IMG/VR virus record: IMGVR_UViG_3300044809_000064
Span: 1 to 29,253 of that record
DNA from: a virus
DNA length: 29,253 nt
Reading direction: 5' to 3' (one strand)
A model generated the notes under the pieces. The model was not told the DNA's origin, did not search any database, and was given only the letters and a program-made list of their open reading frames with translations. Both the position numbers and the translations under genes were made by a program. Below, in pieces: positions 1-6,348 of this stretch. Within the stretch, counting starts at the first letter, position 1. Each line of letters begins with the position of its first letter.

Positions 1-24
1 GACCGCCAGGGGAATAGGGCATGA
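1..24 (+). CDS. 3' end of an upstream phage gene (partial)
   Basis: The first 24 bases read in frame to a TGA at 22-24 that overlaps the ATG of the next gene as ATGA. That 4-base overlap is the usual junction in this operon. A second possible stop is the TAG at 15-17 in another frame, so the frame of the upstream gene is uncertain. Nothing can be said about its product. Confidence 0.3.
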   Translation, partial: DRQGNRA

Positions 25-323
25 GCGATCGCTGCCCGGTGAACGCCTGCACCAACAGGCTCGGCGTCACCCGCCAGGGGGATCCGTGGGCTTTCTGCAG
101 GAAACACTGGCAGCGCCTCCCGGTCGATCGCCAGTACCAGCTCTGGCGGGCCTACAGGTCCTGGCAGCGCCTCGAGCGCCAGTACCTCGGCCTGTTGCCG
201 GACATGCGTCCGCCGGCACTCCTGGCCGCACGAGCGTCAGCGGTCCAGACGTACATCGACATCCGTGATGACTGCATTCGGCACGTCTCTGAAGGCGAGC
301 CACAACAAATGGAGATGGCATGA
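21..323 (+). CDS. Small Cys/His-rich protein of unknown function
   Basis: This encodes 100 residues. The N-terminus carries Cys5, Cys10, Cys26 and His29 in a pattern that could hold one zinc ion. The rest is rich in Arg, Gln, Trp and Leu and probably helical. It lies at the head of the visible early operon and overlaps the next gene by 4 bases (ATGA at 320-323). Small one-zinc proteins of this sort are common among early phage genes, but I recognise no named family. The function is unknown; DNA binding or a host-takeover role would be a guess. Confidence 0.65.
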   Translation: MSDRCPVNACTNRLGVTRQGDPWAFCRKHWQRLPVDRQYQLWRAYRSWQRLERQYLGLLPDMRPPALLAARASAVQTYIDIRDDCIRHVSEGEPQQMEMA

Positions 324-1132
324 GCGAGACGACGTTGAGCGCGATGTTGGATGCAGCCAAGTTCGATGAGAACGAGCCCGTGTTGCCGTTCCCCGCCACC
401 TACGACGGTGAGCGGTACATGGTCAAGGCGATCCACTTTAAGACCGCAGACCTCAAGGCAGTGCGCGATGGCTACGTCGTGACCCTGCGCACGGAGACGG
501 TCATGGTCGACACAGACCACGTTCAGTGGCGCGCGAAGCCAGGCAAGCAGCCCATCCCAGAGGTACCGGCGTTGCGGGTCGTAAGCCCGCCGCATGAGGA
601 GAAGGAAGCGATGACAACCCGGATTAGCACGACTGAGCGTCAGGAGCTCGCGGCGAGAGGTCTCAAGCGATGCTTCAAATGCAAGCGAGACTTGCCGCTC
701 GCCGAGCTCAATAGTGGCGGCTTCTGTCGAGATGGTCTGACCTGCCGGGCGATCCAAGCCGGCCAGCCTGCTGACAAGGCCCGAGCTGATGGCGTGCAGC
801 CGAAGGCCTTCGCGACAGGAGGCGTGGTTGGCAGCCCGATGCAGATCGTCGAGCCCGCCCCCCTCGCCGAGCTCGTCACCAATGCCAAGCGCACCTACAA
901 GAAGAGGAAGAAGGGTCGCCGGCTCGCCAACGGAGCCGTGCCCATCAGCCGCGTAGCCGCTGCCTCTTTGAAGGCTTCCGGACACAAGAACCGGCGGCCG
1001 GCGCTCACACTTTCTGAGCTCATCGGCGACCTCAAGAAGCACCTGGCGGCTCTGAAGTCAGAGTGCGACCAGCTGCGCGCCGAGAAGGCTGACCTCTTCA
1101 GCCAGTTGCAGGAGCTCGTCGCCTCAGCTTGA
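320..1132 (+). CDS. Zinc-knuckle protein with C-terminal coiled coil
   Basis: This encodes 270 residues in three visible parts. Residues 1-95 form a mixed N-terminal domain. Residues 115-142 hold a zinc-ribbon-like motif with Cys118, Cys121, Cys136 and Cys142, followed by a linker. A strongly basic patch (about residues 193-205, KRTYKKRKKGRR) precedes a C-terminal helix of about 230-268 with a heptad pattern of a coiled coil. The combination of zinc motif, basic patch and coiled coil suggests a dimeric nucleic-acid-binding protein, which is inference. Its place just before the replication initiator fits an early DNA-metabolism or regulatory role. No family is recognised. Confidence 0.7.
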   Translation: MSETTLSAMLDAAKFDENEPVLPFPATYDGERYMVKAIHFKTADLKAVRDGYVVTLRTETVMVDTDHVQWRAKPGKQPIPEVPALRVVSPPHEEKEAMTTRISTTERQELAARGLKRCFKCKRDLPLAELNSGGFCRDGLTCRAIQAGQPADKARADGVQPKAFATGGVVGSPMQIVEPAPLAELVTNAKRTYKKRKKGRRLANGAVPISRVAAASLKASGHKNRRPALTLSELIGDLKKHLAALKSECDQLRAEKADLFSQLQELVASA

Positions 1133-1163
1133 GCCGCATGGAGCTCGAGGAGGCACTCGACTG

Positions 1164-2024
1164 ATGGGCTGGGCCAAGTTCTCGGACGACACGCACGCCA
1201 ACGAGCACATCCTTCCGCTTAGCCATGCCGCCTTCCGACTGTGGGTTTCATCAGTCATGGACAACCGCGGTTACAAGGACGGCCGGTCGCCTTTCATCAG
1301 CACGGCGCGCGCAGAAGCTCTGTGCCGGCAACAAAGAATCCCGCGACGATCAATTAAAGACATCGAGGTCGCGGGTCGCTGGGAGCCAACGGAGGGCGGA
1401 TGGAACATTCACGACTACTCGAAGTATTTACCGAGCCGCAGAGAGGACCAAGAGGACCGCGAACTAGATCCCGTGAAGCAGGCAGCGGGCCTCAAGGGTG
1501 CGGCTGCTAGATGGCACACTGATGGCACACCTGATGGCAGGCCGATGGCAGAAGGTGGCCCTGCCAGTAGCAGACCTGTAGCCCCGCGCGCGCCCGCGCG
1601 TGTGGTTCCCGTTCCCGTTCCCGTTCCCGTTCCCGATGTCTCCAAAGAAGTACGTGGTGACATGCATGTAGTGGGGAGCAACGGCACAGCACCACCGTCA
1701 CCCCAGATCCAAGTGTTGCGTCTGCTCGACTGGCTGATGGCTAGGCACGGCTGGTCGACCTGGTCCTCGCCCGACACACAGAAGCGCGAGGCCTCGCTTG
1801 CAGTCAGCATCATCGAGCTGGCCATCCCACATGCGCAGCTCTACTCCAAGCTCGAGGACTGGTGGCAGCAGTCAGACCCTGACGACAGGCCATCCTCGCT
1901 TGGCTATTTCTGGACCAGGTTGCAAGACGAGGCACACGCTGCATTGAAGGCCACACGTCCCCACGCTGGAACATCAGGACCCACGAAGATCACGCCTGTG
2001 CTCCCAGCGAAGGGGGCGAAGTGA
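1164..2024 (+). CDS. Phage replication initiator / replisome-organizer-like protein
   Basis: This encodes 286 residues. The N-terminal 95 residues resemble the winged-helix domain of phage replisome organizers: a W-x-K-x-S-D-D opening, an AFRLWVSS helix, a DGRSPFI turn, and a closing GGWNIHDYSKY strand. A low-complexity linker follows (about residues 115-160), including five Val-Pro pairs in a row. The C-terminal part (about 175-270) is helical and may recruit helicase. A good ribosome site (GAGGAGG at 1147-1153) precedes the ATG. Direct repeats inside the linker-coding part (1510-1550) resemble iterons, as in lambda O, so the gene may contain the replication origin. The role is inferred from domain layout and position. 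Confidence 0.72.
   Translation: MGWAKFSDDTHANEHILPLSHAAFRLWVSSVMDNRGYKDGRSPFISTARAEALCRQQRIPRRSIKDIEVAGRWEPTEGGWNIHDYSKYLPSRREDQEDRELDPVKQAAGLKGAAARWHTDGTPDGRPMAEGGPASSRPVAPRAPARVVPVPVPVPVPDVSKEVRGDMHVVGSNGTAPPSPQIQVLRLLDWLMARHGWSTWSSPDTQKREASLAVSIIELAIPHAQLYSKLEDWWQQSDPDDRPSSLGYFWTRLQDEAHAALKATRPHAGTSGPTKITPVLPAKGAK
1510..1550 (+). repeat. Four iteron-like direct repeats GATGGCA
   Basis: The heptamer GATGGCA occurs at 1510-1516, 1521-1527, 1533-1539 and 1544-1550. The starts are 11, 12 and 11 bases apart, so all copies face the same side of the helix. The first two extend to GATGGCACAC. They lie inside the initiator gene, in the part that encodes its flexible linker. That arrangement matches origins embedded in initiator genes such as lambda O. 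Binding by the initiator is not shown. Confidence 0.5.
1605..1634 (+). repeat. Hexanucleotide tandem repeat (GTTCCC)x5
   Basis: Five perfect copies of GTTCCC run from 1605 to 1634 in frame and encode (Val-Pro)5 in the linker of the replication initiator. It is preceded by an alternating C/G run (about 1585-1600). Gain or loss of a unit would change linker length without a frameshift. Confidence 0.85.
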
Positions 2025-2368
2025 TGGGTATGGGAGGGGCTATGAAATCCTCGGGGCGCCCACATCTAGACCCGCTTCATCCCCGACGCACACGCCGTCA
2101 AAATTGCGAAATTTCAAAACCTGAGGTATCAGGCAGCAGAGCCATGGCTCTTCGCCTGGGTGCCCATGAAGGCCAGGTGGTCGACGTCGAGCTGGAGGAG
2201 TTACTACAAACACATGGGGTTCAAGCGGCATTAGAGGTGCTTTCCCGGCGGCGGTACGAACGGCACCTACTCGCTTACTTCCTGAATCCGATGCCGCCGG
2301 GCGCGGACCCCCTCCTGCCTACGATCGATCTCAAGCCGCTTTCCGGCGGAAAGGAGACCCCCCAATGA
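2024..2368 (+). CDS. Small phage protein of unknown function
   Basis: About 114 residues are encoded if translation begins at the ATG at 2024, which overlaps the stop of the initiator gene (TGATG). In-frame alternatives are GTG 2021, ATG 2030 and ATG 2042; the last has a GGGAGGGG ribosome site right in front and may be the true start. The N-terminal third is basic and looks disordered. Residues from about 45 onward form a compact region with an ELEELLQ-type helix. The 3' end overlaps the next gene by 4 bases. I recognise no family. Confidence 0.6.
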   Translation: MGMGGAMKSSGRPHLDPLHPRRTRRQNCEISKPEVSGSRAMALRLGAHEGQVVDVELEELLQTHGVQAALEVLSRRRYERHLLAYFLNPMPPGADPLLPTIDLKPLSGGKETPQ

Positions 2369-2682
2369 CCCAAGACCCCGGTCCGAGCGACCAGCCGAAG
2401 GAGCCGTCAATGGATCTCCGAGAGTTCAAGGCAGCCGGCTTTCTCCAGGAGGTCAATCGACGCTTCTTCCACCCGCTCGGCCTCGCGCTCAGTGTGCGGA
2501 CGGACAGTGACGGCTCAGTTCAACTGCACAGCATCTGGGACGGGCGTGACGACGAGGAAGGCTTCGTGTTCAAGGACCTCACCGACGACGAGCGGCTGCG
2601 CGGTAAGCGTATCGATTCGGAGCTCGAGCGGCGCTTGCGGATGCGCGAAGAGCGCCTGGGGTTTGGGATCCAGCCTCTGTGA
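2365..2682 (+). CDS. Conserved-looking phage protein of unknown function
   Basis: This encodes 105 residues. The core begins at an LREFKAAGFLQEVNRRFFHP segment, followed by a beta-like stretch and an acidic-basic C-terminal helix (ELERRLRMREERLG). Proteins with this LQEVNRRFFHPLG-like core are, from memory, common in early regions of phages and often annotated as hypothetical. It begins with an ATGA overlap with the preceding gene and ends in a TGATG overlap with the resolvase gene, so translation is probably coupled. No enzymatic motif is visible. Confidence 0.65.
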   Translation: MTQDPGPSDQPKEPSMDLREFKAAGFLQEVNRRFFHPLGLALSVRTDSDGSVQLHSIWDGRDDEEGFVFKDLTDDERLRGKRIDSELERRLRMREERLGFGIQPL

Positions 2683-3239
2683 TGCGAATACTCGGATTGG
2701 ACCTGTCACTCCGCTCAACCGGCTATGTGCTGCTCGACGAGGACGACGTCGCCTGGTATGGGGTGGTCGGCAGCGACACTCTGCGCGAATCGGAGCGCCT
2801 GGCCATGTTCGACCGGTGGATCCGCGAGCAGCTGCGCGACAAGCGGTTCACACACGTCGCGGTCGAGGGCTATTCATACGGCACGCCCCAAGGTCACACG
2901 CATGCCTTCGGGATCGGGGAGCTCGGCGGAGTGATGAAGCTGGCCATCCACCAGGCCGGCATTCCGATGCAGGTCATCGCGCCCGGGACCTGGAAGAAAG
3001 TGCTCTGCGGCAACGGGTCGCTCAGCAAGAAGAATTCGGCGGTCGAGCTCTACAAGCGATACGCGATCGAGTTCCACTCCCAGGACACGCTCGATGCGTG
3101 GGCGGTCGCCATGTGTCGCCGGCGCCAACTGCTCGGCCTCGACAAGCCGGAACCGAAGACTCGGAAAAGGCGTCCGGCGCCCGACGGAAAGTCCGATCCT
3201 TTGCCCCTACTGGAAACCGTCTCAGCCGGGCATGAGTGA
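2682..3239 (+). CDS. RuvC-like Holliday junction resolvase
   Basis: This encodes 185 residues counted from ATG 2682 (GTG 2679 directly before it is possible). The RNase H-fold signature is clear. Asp7 lies in ILGLDLSLRSTG, Glu62 in VAVEGYSYG, and Asp135 and Asp138 in SQDTLDAWAVA. The D...E...D-x-x-D set is the catalytic layout of RuvC. The enzyme should cut branched DNA in the cytoplasm, resolving recombination or replication intermediates before packaging. The C-terminal tail (from about 155) is basic and Pro-rich. It overlaps the upstream stop as TGATG and the next gene's GTG, so it sits within a translationally coupled early operon. Confidence 0.88.
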   Translation: MRILGLDLSLRSTGYVLLDEDDVAWYGVVGSDTLRESERLAMFDRWIREQLRDKRFTHVAVEGYSYGTPQGHTHAFGIGELGGVMKLAIHQAGIPMQVIAPGTWKKVLCGNGSLSKKNSAVELYKRYAIEFHSQDTLDAWAVAMCRRRQLLGLDKPEPKTRKRRPAPDGKSDPLPLLETVSAGHE

Positions 3240-3895
3240 CCAAACGCGGAAGGCGCCGGCATGGACCGAGGCGGCCGGGGCGATCACGCCCTGTCCTGCT
3301 CCAGGAGCAGACCCAGTGCGACACGTGTGGGCGCTATAGGCTCAAGGCCGAGGCCTGCTGGTTCTGTCGGCCGGCGTGGCCTGACCCCTGCTTGTGCGAC
3401 GACTGGCTGGCTCGGCATGTGCACCTCGAGCACGCGTTACTTGAGCGACTGAGCCAACTGGACTATGAGTCGATCGACGAGACGATCTTGCTCCCAACGC
3501 AGAACTGGCCGAGCTCCCCCGACGACATCATCGACCACGAGCACGAGGAGCTGGTGGGAATTGCCAACGCCGGCGAGAGCCAGCCGGCGCCGATGACCTT
3601 CCGGGCGCCGCGGATCCCTTGGCGCGACGCCCCTGAGTATCAAGCCTTTCTCACGCGCTACCCGCAACTGCGCGACCATGCTCGCTCAGGCATCGACTCG
3701 ATCTTCAGCTTCTTCGGCCTAACGTCGTCTGAGGCGGATGTCTGGTCGCTTGACGCGGCCGGCTACACGCGCGAATGGATCGCGAAAGAGACTCGCTACA
3801 ACCCCGGCGGAGTCGATCGCCTCCTCGAGAGCGTGCAGTCAAAGATCGGATCCAAGCTCGCTCGGATGGATGTAGCTGCGAAGGAAGCCGTCTGA
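3236..3895 (+). CDS. Zinc-ribbon protein with C-terminal sigma region 4-like HTH
   Basis: This encodes 219 residues from a GTG that overlaps the resolvase stop as GTGA. Cys28, Cys31, Cys41 and Cys44 form a probable zinc ribbon; Cys52 and Cys54 follow. Residues 65-150 have no recognised fold. Residues 160-209 match the spacing of sigma-70 region 4 or a LuxR-type HTH: L-T-S-S-E-A-D-V-W, then a G-Y-T turn, W-I-A-K-E-T and V-D-R-L-L followed by a K-I-x-x-K-L helix. It has no region 2, but the next gene is a region 2 alone, so the pair may act as a two-piece sigma factor. Other options are a late-gene activator or a DNA-binding packaging factor. Confidence 0.7.
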   Translation: MTKRGRRRHGPRRPGRSRPVLLQEQTQCDTCGRYRLKAEACWFCRPAWPDPCLCDDWLARHVHLEHALLERLSQLDYESIDETILLPTQNWPSSPDDIIDHEHEELVGIANAGESQPAPMTFRAPRIPWRDAPEYQAFLTRYPQLRDHARSGIDSIFSFFGLTSSEADVWSLDAAGYTREWIAKETRYNPGGVDRLLESVQSKIGSKLARMDVAAKEAV

Positions 3896-3933
3896 GATCA
3901 GGCGGGCGTCCGCCAAGACCTGGATCCGATCTC
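3894..3933 (+). other. Nested inverted repeats at the end of the sigma-4-like gene
   Basis: GAGATC (3894-3899) pairs with GATCTC (3928-3933), and inside it GGCGG (3901-3905) pairs with CCGCC (3910-3914) around a GCGT loop. No T-run follows, so a strong intrinsic terminator is unlikely. It falls in the 97-base gap that separates the early operon from the sigma-2-like gene and may be a weak terminator, processing site or operator. Confidence 0.4.
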
Positions 3934-3992
3934 AAATGTGATAGCGGTCCTTCCACCTGCCCCGTCGTAGGTAAGTAGGAGGGGATTGAGCA

Positions 3993-4217
3993 ATGGTCAC
4001 AACTGACGTTTTAGCAACGCTGCAGCCATCCCTCCTCGCTCGAGCGCGAGAACTCGATCCCGACGGAGCTGAGGATCTGCTCCAAAACGCCTATCTGCGT
4101 TTCGTCACCCATCCGCCTGAGGCGACAACCGCCAACGAAGTCAAGCGCTGGTTCCGCACCGTGCTCCAGAACATCCGTAAGGACATGTTTCGCGCTCGCC
4201 CGGTCGACTGGAAGTAG
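3993..4217 (+). CDS. Stand-alone sigma-70 region 2-like protein
   Basis: This encodes 74 residues, with an AGGAGG ribosome site 13 bases before the ATG. The sequence follows sigma region 2: a first helix LLARARELD, then the core-binding helix with DGAEDLLQNAYLRF (compare D-A-E-D-L-V-Q-E-x-F-L-R in ECF sigmas), then NEVKRWFRTVLQNIRKDMFRAR, matching the W-L-x-x-x-x-x-N-x-x-x-D-x-x-R helix of regions 2.3-2.4. The protein stops there, so region 4 is absent. ECF sigmas are usually about 160-200 residues. The gene sits between the sigma-4-like gene and the virion genes. A role in late transcription is inferred, by analogy with split sigma systems such as B. subtilis SigO-RsoA. Confidence 0.75.
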   Translation: MVTTDVLATLQPSLLARARELDPDGAEDLLQNAYLRFVTHPPEATTANEVKRWFRTVLQNIRKDMFRARPVDWK

Positions 4218-4224
4218 ACGCCAA

Positions 4225-4362
4225 ATGTGGCCCTTTGGGCATGAGGCGCCGCCGACCCCGCCTCCGACCGATCAGCCTCTCGTAATTCCAGACGACGAGC
4301 AGCCCGAAGAACGGCTGCCCGCCCAGCCCGAGGTCGACCACGACGAGGAGGAGCTCAATTGA
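4225..4362 (+). CDS. Tiny acidic, Pro-rich protein
   Basis: This encodes 45 residues beginning MWPFGHEAPP. The rest is dominated by Pro, Asp and Glu and ends in DHDEEELN, so it is strongly acidic and probably disordered. It starts 7 bases after the sigma-2-like gene and its TGA overlaps the TTG of the next tiny ORF (TTGA). I see no strong ribosome site, so coding status rests on frame, tight packing and the coupled overlap. The function is unknown; binding to a basic partner would be a guess. Confidence 0.5.
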   Translation: MWPFGHEAPPTPPPTDQPLVIPDDEQPEERLPAQPEVDHDEEELN

Positions 4363-4490
4363 GGGACCAGCGTCTGGCTCTGCTGTGGCACCTGGTCGAG
4401 TTCCTCGTGGCGCTCAGCCTCGTCGGCGTCGTCTGGTCAATCCGGCATCAGCGCCCAACTCTCGTGGAGACGCGACGCCCGGCAAGGTGA
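4359..4490 (+). CDS. Tiny single-TM membrane protein
   Basis: This encodes 43 residues from TTG 4359, overlapping the preceding stop by 4 bases. After a short N-terminus (MRDQR) there is one hydrophobic helix of about 20 residues (roughly LALLWHLVEFLVALSLVGVV), then a basic tail rich in Arg. The positive residues after the helix suggest the C-terminus is cytoplasmic. The stop TGA at 4488-4490 overlaps the GTG start of the next gene. The function is unknown; small membrane proteins in phages include holin-like, superinfection-exclusion and regulatory peptides. Confidence 0.5.
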   Translation: MRDQRLALLWHLVEFLVALSLVGVVWSIRHQRPTLVETRRPAR

Positions 4491-4669
4491 AGCGCGGTGA
4501 CCGGGTCGAGGTCATCGCCAAGGCCAATGAGTACTCCGGGTTCCATGGCGAGGTCCTCGACATAAGGCCAGATGGACATCTCGTCGTCTCGGTGGAGGTG
4601 AAGTCAGTCATGACCTGGAACGTCACGTTCGTTGCAACTGACGTCAAGCTCGAATCTAAGGAGGCCTGA
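4487..4669 (+). CDS. Small KOW-like (SH3-fold) protein
   Basis: This encodes 60 residues if GTG 4487, which overlaps the preceding stop as GTGA, is the start. The frame is open further upstream to 4385, but that part overlaps the membrane ORF and is Arg/Pro-rich like out-of-frame translation. The sequence K-R-G-D-R-V-E-V-I-A-K, then S-G-F-H-G-E-V-L-D-I, then G-H-L-V-V-S-V has the G-D-x-V-x-V...G-x-x-G-x-V pattern of KOW motifs (ribosomal L24, NusG). Such domains bind RNA or protein. It ends in a TGATG overlap with the next gene. The role here is unknown. Confidence 0.6.
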   Translation: MKRGDRVEVIAKANEYSGFHGEVLDIRPDGHLVVSVEVKSVMTWNVTFVATDVKLESKEA

Positions 4670-5364
4670 TGGCTGACAAAATCACGCTCGCTGATGCCCA
4701 ACAGGGTGTCGCCCGTCGATTCGTCGACATGGGAGACAACACCTTCGCCGAGCTGATGAAGGCCGTCCTTGGCCCCATCCCCTATCAGACTCTTGGCCAT
4801 TACCGAACGATTCACCGGACGGGCCTGGTGAACGCGCAGGCAGCGAACTCGCGGCTGTTTTCGATGCGCAATACACATGTGACCAACCTGATCATTCCAA
4901 CGCGGGTGCAGGTCAAGTGGCTTCAGACGGGCGCCCACACCGCCGCGCTCGAAGACAGCGTCGACATCTTCAAGTGCACAGGCTTCAGCGTCTCGGACAG
5001 CGTCAACACCGTCACCCCAACCGCGTCAAGGAAGCGGACGAGCTCAATGGCGGCTGCGCCTGGGGCAGCAGAGATCCGCGGCGTGACGGTCGCCGGCGCC
5101 GCAGCCGGTATGACCGGCGGGGCGCTCACCAAAGACGCCGCGCCTTATGGTCAGCTCCCTGCTTGGCTGCTCGCCGCGCTGCCCACGGCGGCGATGGTCC
5201 CGTTCTGGCTGTACGACGACGACCACGACGAAGCGACGTTGACGCACCCCTTCGTGTACGCACAAAACGAGGGCATCGAAATTGAGAACCGCGTCCTGTT
5301 GGGCGCGGCCGCGGCCTCGAGTCTCTACATCGACTTCTCGTGGGCCGAGGTCACCGTCTTCTGA
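4669..5364 (+). CDS. Probable virion-associated protein, unknown role
   Basis: This encodes 231 residues with a strong AAGGAGG site 5 bases before the ATG, which implies high expression. The N-terminal part is mixed; the middle holds Ala/Gly/Thr-rich low-complexity stretches (about residues 130-160); the C-terminus alternates hydrophobic and polar residues in a beta-like way, ending in YIDFSWAEVTVF. There are no signal peptide or enzymatic motifs. Its place before the packaging genes and its codon use like the structural genes suggest a virion component such as a head fibre or decoration protein. This is inference from context and composition; I recognise no family. Confidence 0.6.
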   Translation: MADKITLADAQQGVARRFVDMGDNTFAELMKAVLGPIPYQTLGHYRTIHRTGLVNAQAANSRLFSMRNTHVTNLIIPTRVQVKWLQTGAHTAALEDSVDIFKCTGFSVSDSVNTVTPTASRKRTSSMAAAPGAAEIRGVTVAGAAAGMTGGALTKDAAPYGQLPAWLLAALPTAAMVPFWLYDDDHDEATLTHPFVYAQNEGIEIENRVLLGAAAASSLYIDFSWAEVTVF

Positions 5365-5375
5365 TGGAGGGAAGG

Positions 5376-5570
5376 ATGAAGTTCGTGATCGAAGAGGTTC
5401 TCGAGGTCAAGCCGGACGATAACGGCAAGCGGGTCGAACTGCGTGCGCGGCTTGAGGACGGTCGCCTCAGCTGCATCACCACCACGAAGAGCACGGACGC
5501 TGCCTATGAAGTAGCGGTGGCCGAGTATCTCGAGCGTCACGTTCCGAAGGATGAGCAGGAAGGAAGCTGA
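5376..5570 (+). CDS. Small phage protein of unknown function
   Basis: This encodes 64 residues starting at ATG 5376, directly after a GGAGGGAAGG ribosome site. The frame is open upstream to 5340, but that part overlaps the previous gene and the site at 5366-5375 decides the start. The protein is charged: an N-terminal beta-like stretch (MKFVIEEVLEVK), then a strand (KRVELRARLEDGRL) and a C-terminal helix. The stop overlaps the presumed CTG start of the HNH gene. No family is recognised. Confidence 0.6.
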   Translation: MKFVIEEVLEVKPDDNGKRVELRARLEDGRLSCITTTKSTDAAYEVAVAEYLERHVPKDEQEGS

Positions 5571-5890
5571 AGCGCCCGTGCCTCGGGCTTCCCGGCGAGC
5601 CGTGCGGCATCTTGACCGATGGGAGCCGCTGCCCAGCCCATACTCGCGTTCTGAACCAAGCGAGAGGTAATTCCACTCAGCGCGGTTACGACTACGGCTA
5701 CCAGCAGCTGGCCAAAAGGGTCAAGGACAAGCATCTCGCGAACTTCGGCTGGATCTGTCCCGGGTGGGGAATCGAGGCTCATCCGTCAGCCGAGCTGAGC
5801 GTCGACCACATTCGGTGGCCAGCGAACACTGAAGACGACCTGCAGATTCTCTGTCCTGGCTGTCAGAACCGGAAGGGGGCCGCTCGATGA
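5567..5890 (+). CDS. HNH endonuclease beside terminase, probable CTG start
   Basis: About 107 residues are encoded if translation starts at CTG 5567; the first conventional start in frame is TTG 5612. The longer N-terminus carries a Cys pair (KRPCLGLPGEPC) and then SRCPAH, which is how phage HNH proteins typically begin (CxxC...RCxxH). The CTG lies just after AGGAAGG and overlaps the previous stop as CTGA, matching neighbouring junctions. The nuclease core has ICPG, then ELSVDHIRWP (the HNH histidine), then LQILCPGCQNRKG with the second zinc-binding Cys pair and Asn. HNH proteins beside terminase are needed for DNA cleavage during packaging in cos phages (HK97 gp74). Confidence 0.82.
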   Translation: MKRPCLGLPGEPCGILTDGSRCPAHTRVLNQARGNSTQRGYDYGYQQLAKRVKDKHLANFGWICPGWGIEAHPSAELSVDHIRWPANTEDDLQILCPGCQNRKGAAR

Positions 5891-6348
5891 CTCGAGGCCG
5901 CAAGCCTGTCCCCGCCGAGCTCAAGCGTCTGCGTGGAACCGCCCGCCCAGATCGGATGCCCGACGAGTCAAACGTCATCGCGCTGCCCGGCGCGATCGGC
6001 ACACCAACGCCGCCAGGCAGCCTCGGCCTCGAAGGCCTCAGCCTCTGGAAGCAAATTTGGGATGGCGGGCCGCTGTGGCTGTCGCCTCGAACCGACATGG
6101 CAGCCATCGAGGAGGCCTGTCGCCTCGAGGACGACATTGCCCTGGCGCGCGAACGTTATCGCGCGACACGAGATCCCAAAGACGCTCGCGCCCTGGTCGC
6201 CCTCAATCGATCGCTGACCGCAGGCCTCTCTTCTCTCGGGTTTGACCCCGCAGCTCGCACGCGGCTGGGCGTCGCGGAGGTGAAAGCTGCGTCAGCCATC
6301 GACAAGCTCCTTGCGAGACAGGAGCGCAGAAAAGCAGAACGCGAGTAG
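5887..6348 (+). CDS. terS: Terminase small subunit (P27-like)
   Basis: This encodes 153 residues, overlapping the HNH gene by 4 bases (ATGA). The N-terminus begins TRGRKPVPAELKRLRGTARPDRMP, a hallmark of P27-type small terminases (the K-P-x-P-x-x-L-K-x-L-x-G-x-x-R opening). A middle helical part and a basic C-terminal helix (LARQERRKAERE) follow. The small subunit recognises the packaging site on phage DNA and delivers it to the large subunit at the portal. The HNH, small and large terminase order supports the call. Confidence 0.85.
   Translation: MTRGRKPVPAELKRLRGTARPDRMPDESNVIALPGAIGTPTPPGSLGLEGLSLWKQIWDGGPLWLSPRTDMAAIEEACRLEDDIALARERYRATRDPKDARALVALNRSLTAGLSSLGFDPAARTRLGVAEVKAASAIDKLLARQERRKAERE

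Noticed and set aside
152-1042. Long reverse-strand open frame of 296 codons opposite the first genes
   Set aside because: It mirrors the real forward genes, has low-complexity Arg/Gly/Leu composition, and lacks a ribosome site or known motif. Long antisense frames are expected in GC-rich coding DNA. Similar cases are 8648-9721, 17313-18461 and 21547-22239.
1510-1634. CRISPR array
   Set aside because: The repeats are 6-7 bases with no spacers and lie inside a coding frame.
4385-4486. N-terminal extension of the KOW-like protein upstream of 4487
   Set aside because: It is Arg/Pro-rich and overlaps the tiny membrane ORF in another frame. The GTGA junction at 4487 explains the start better.
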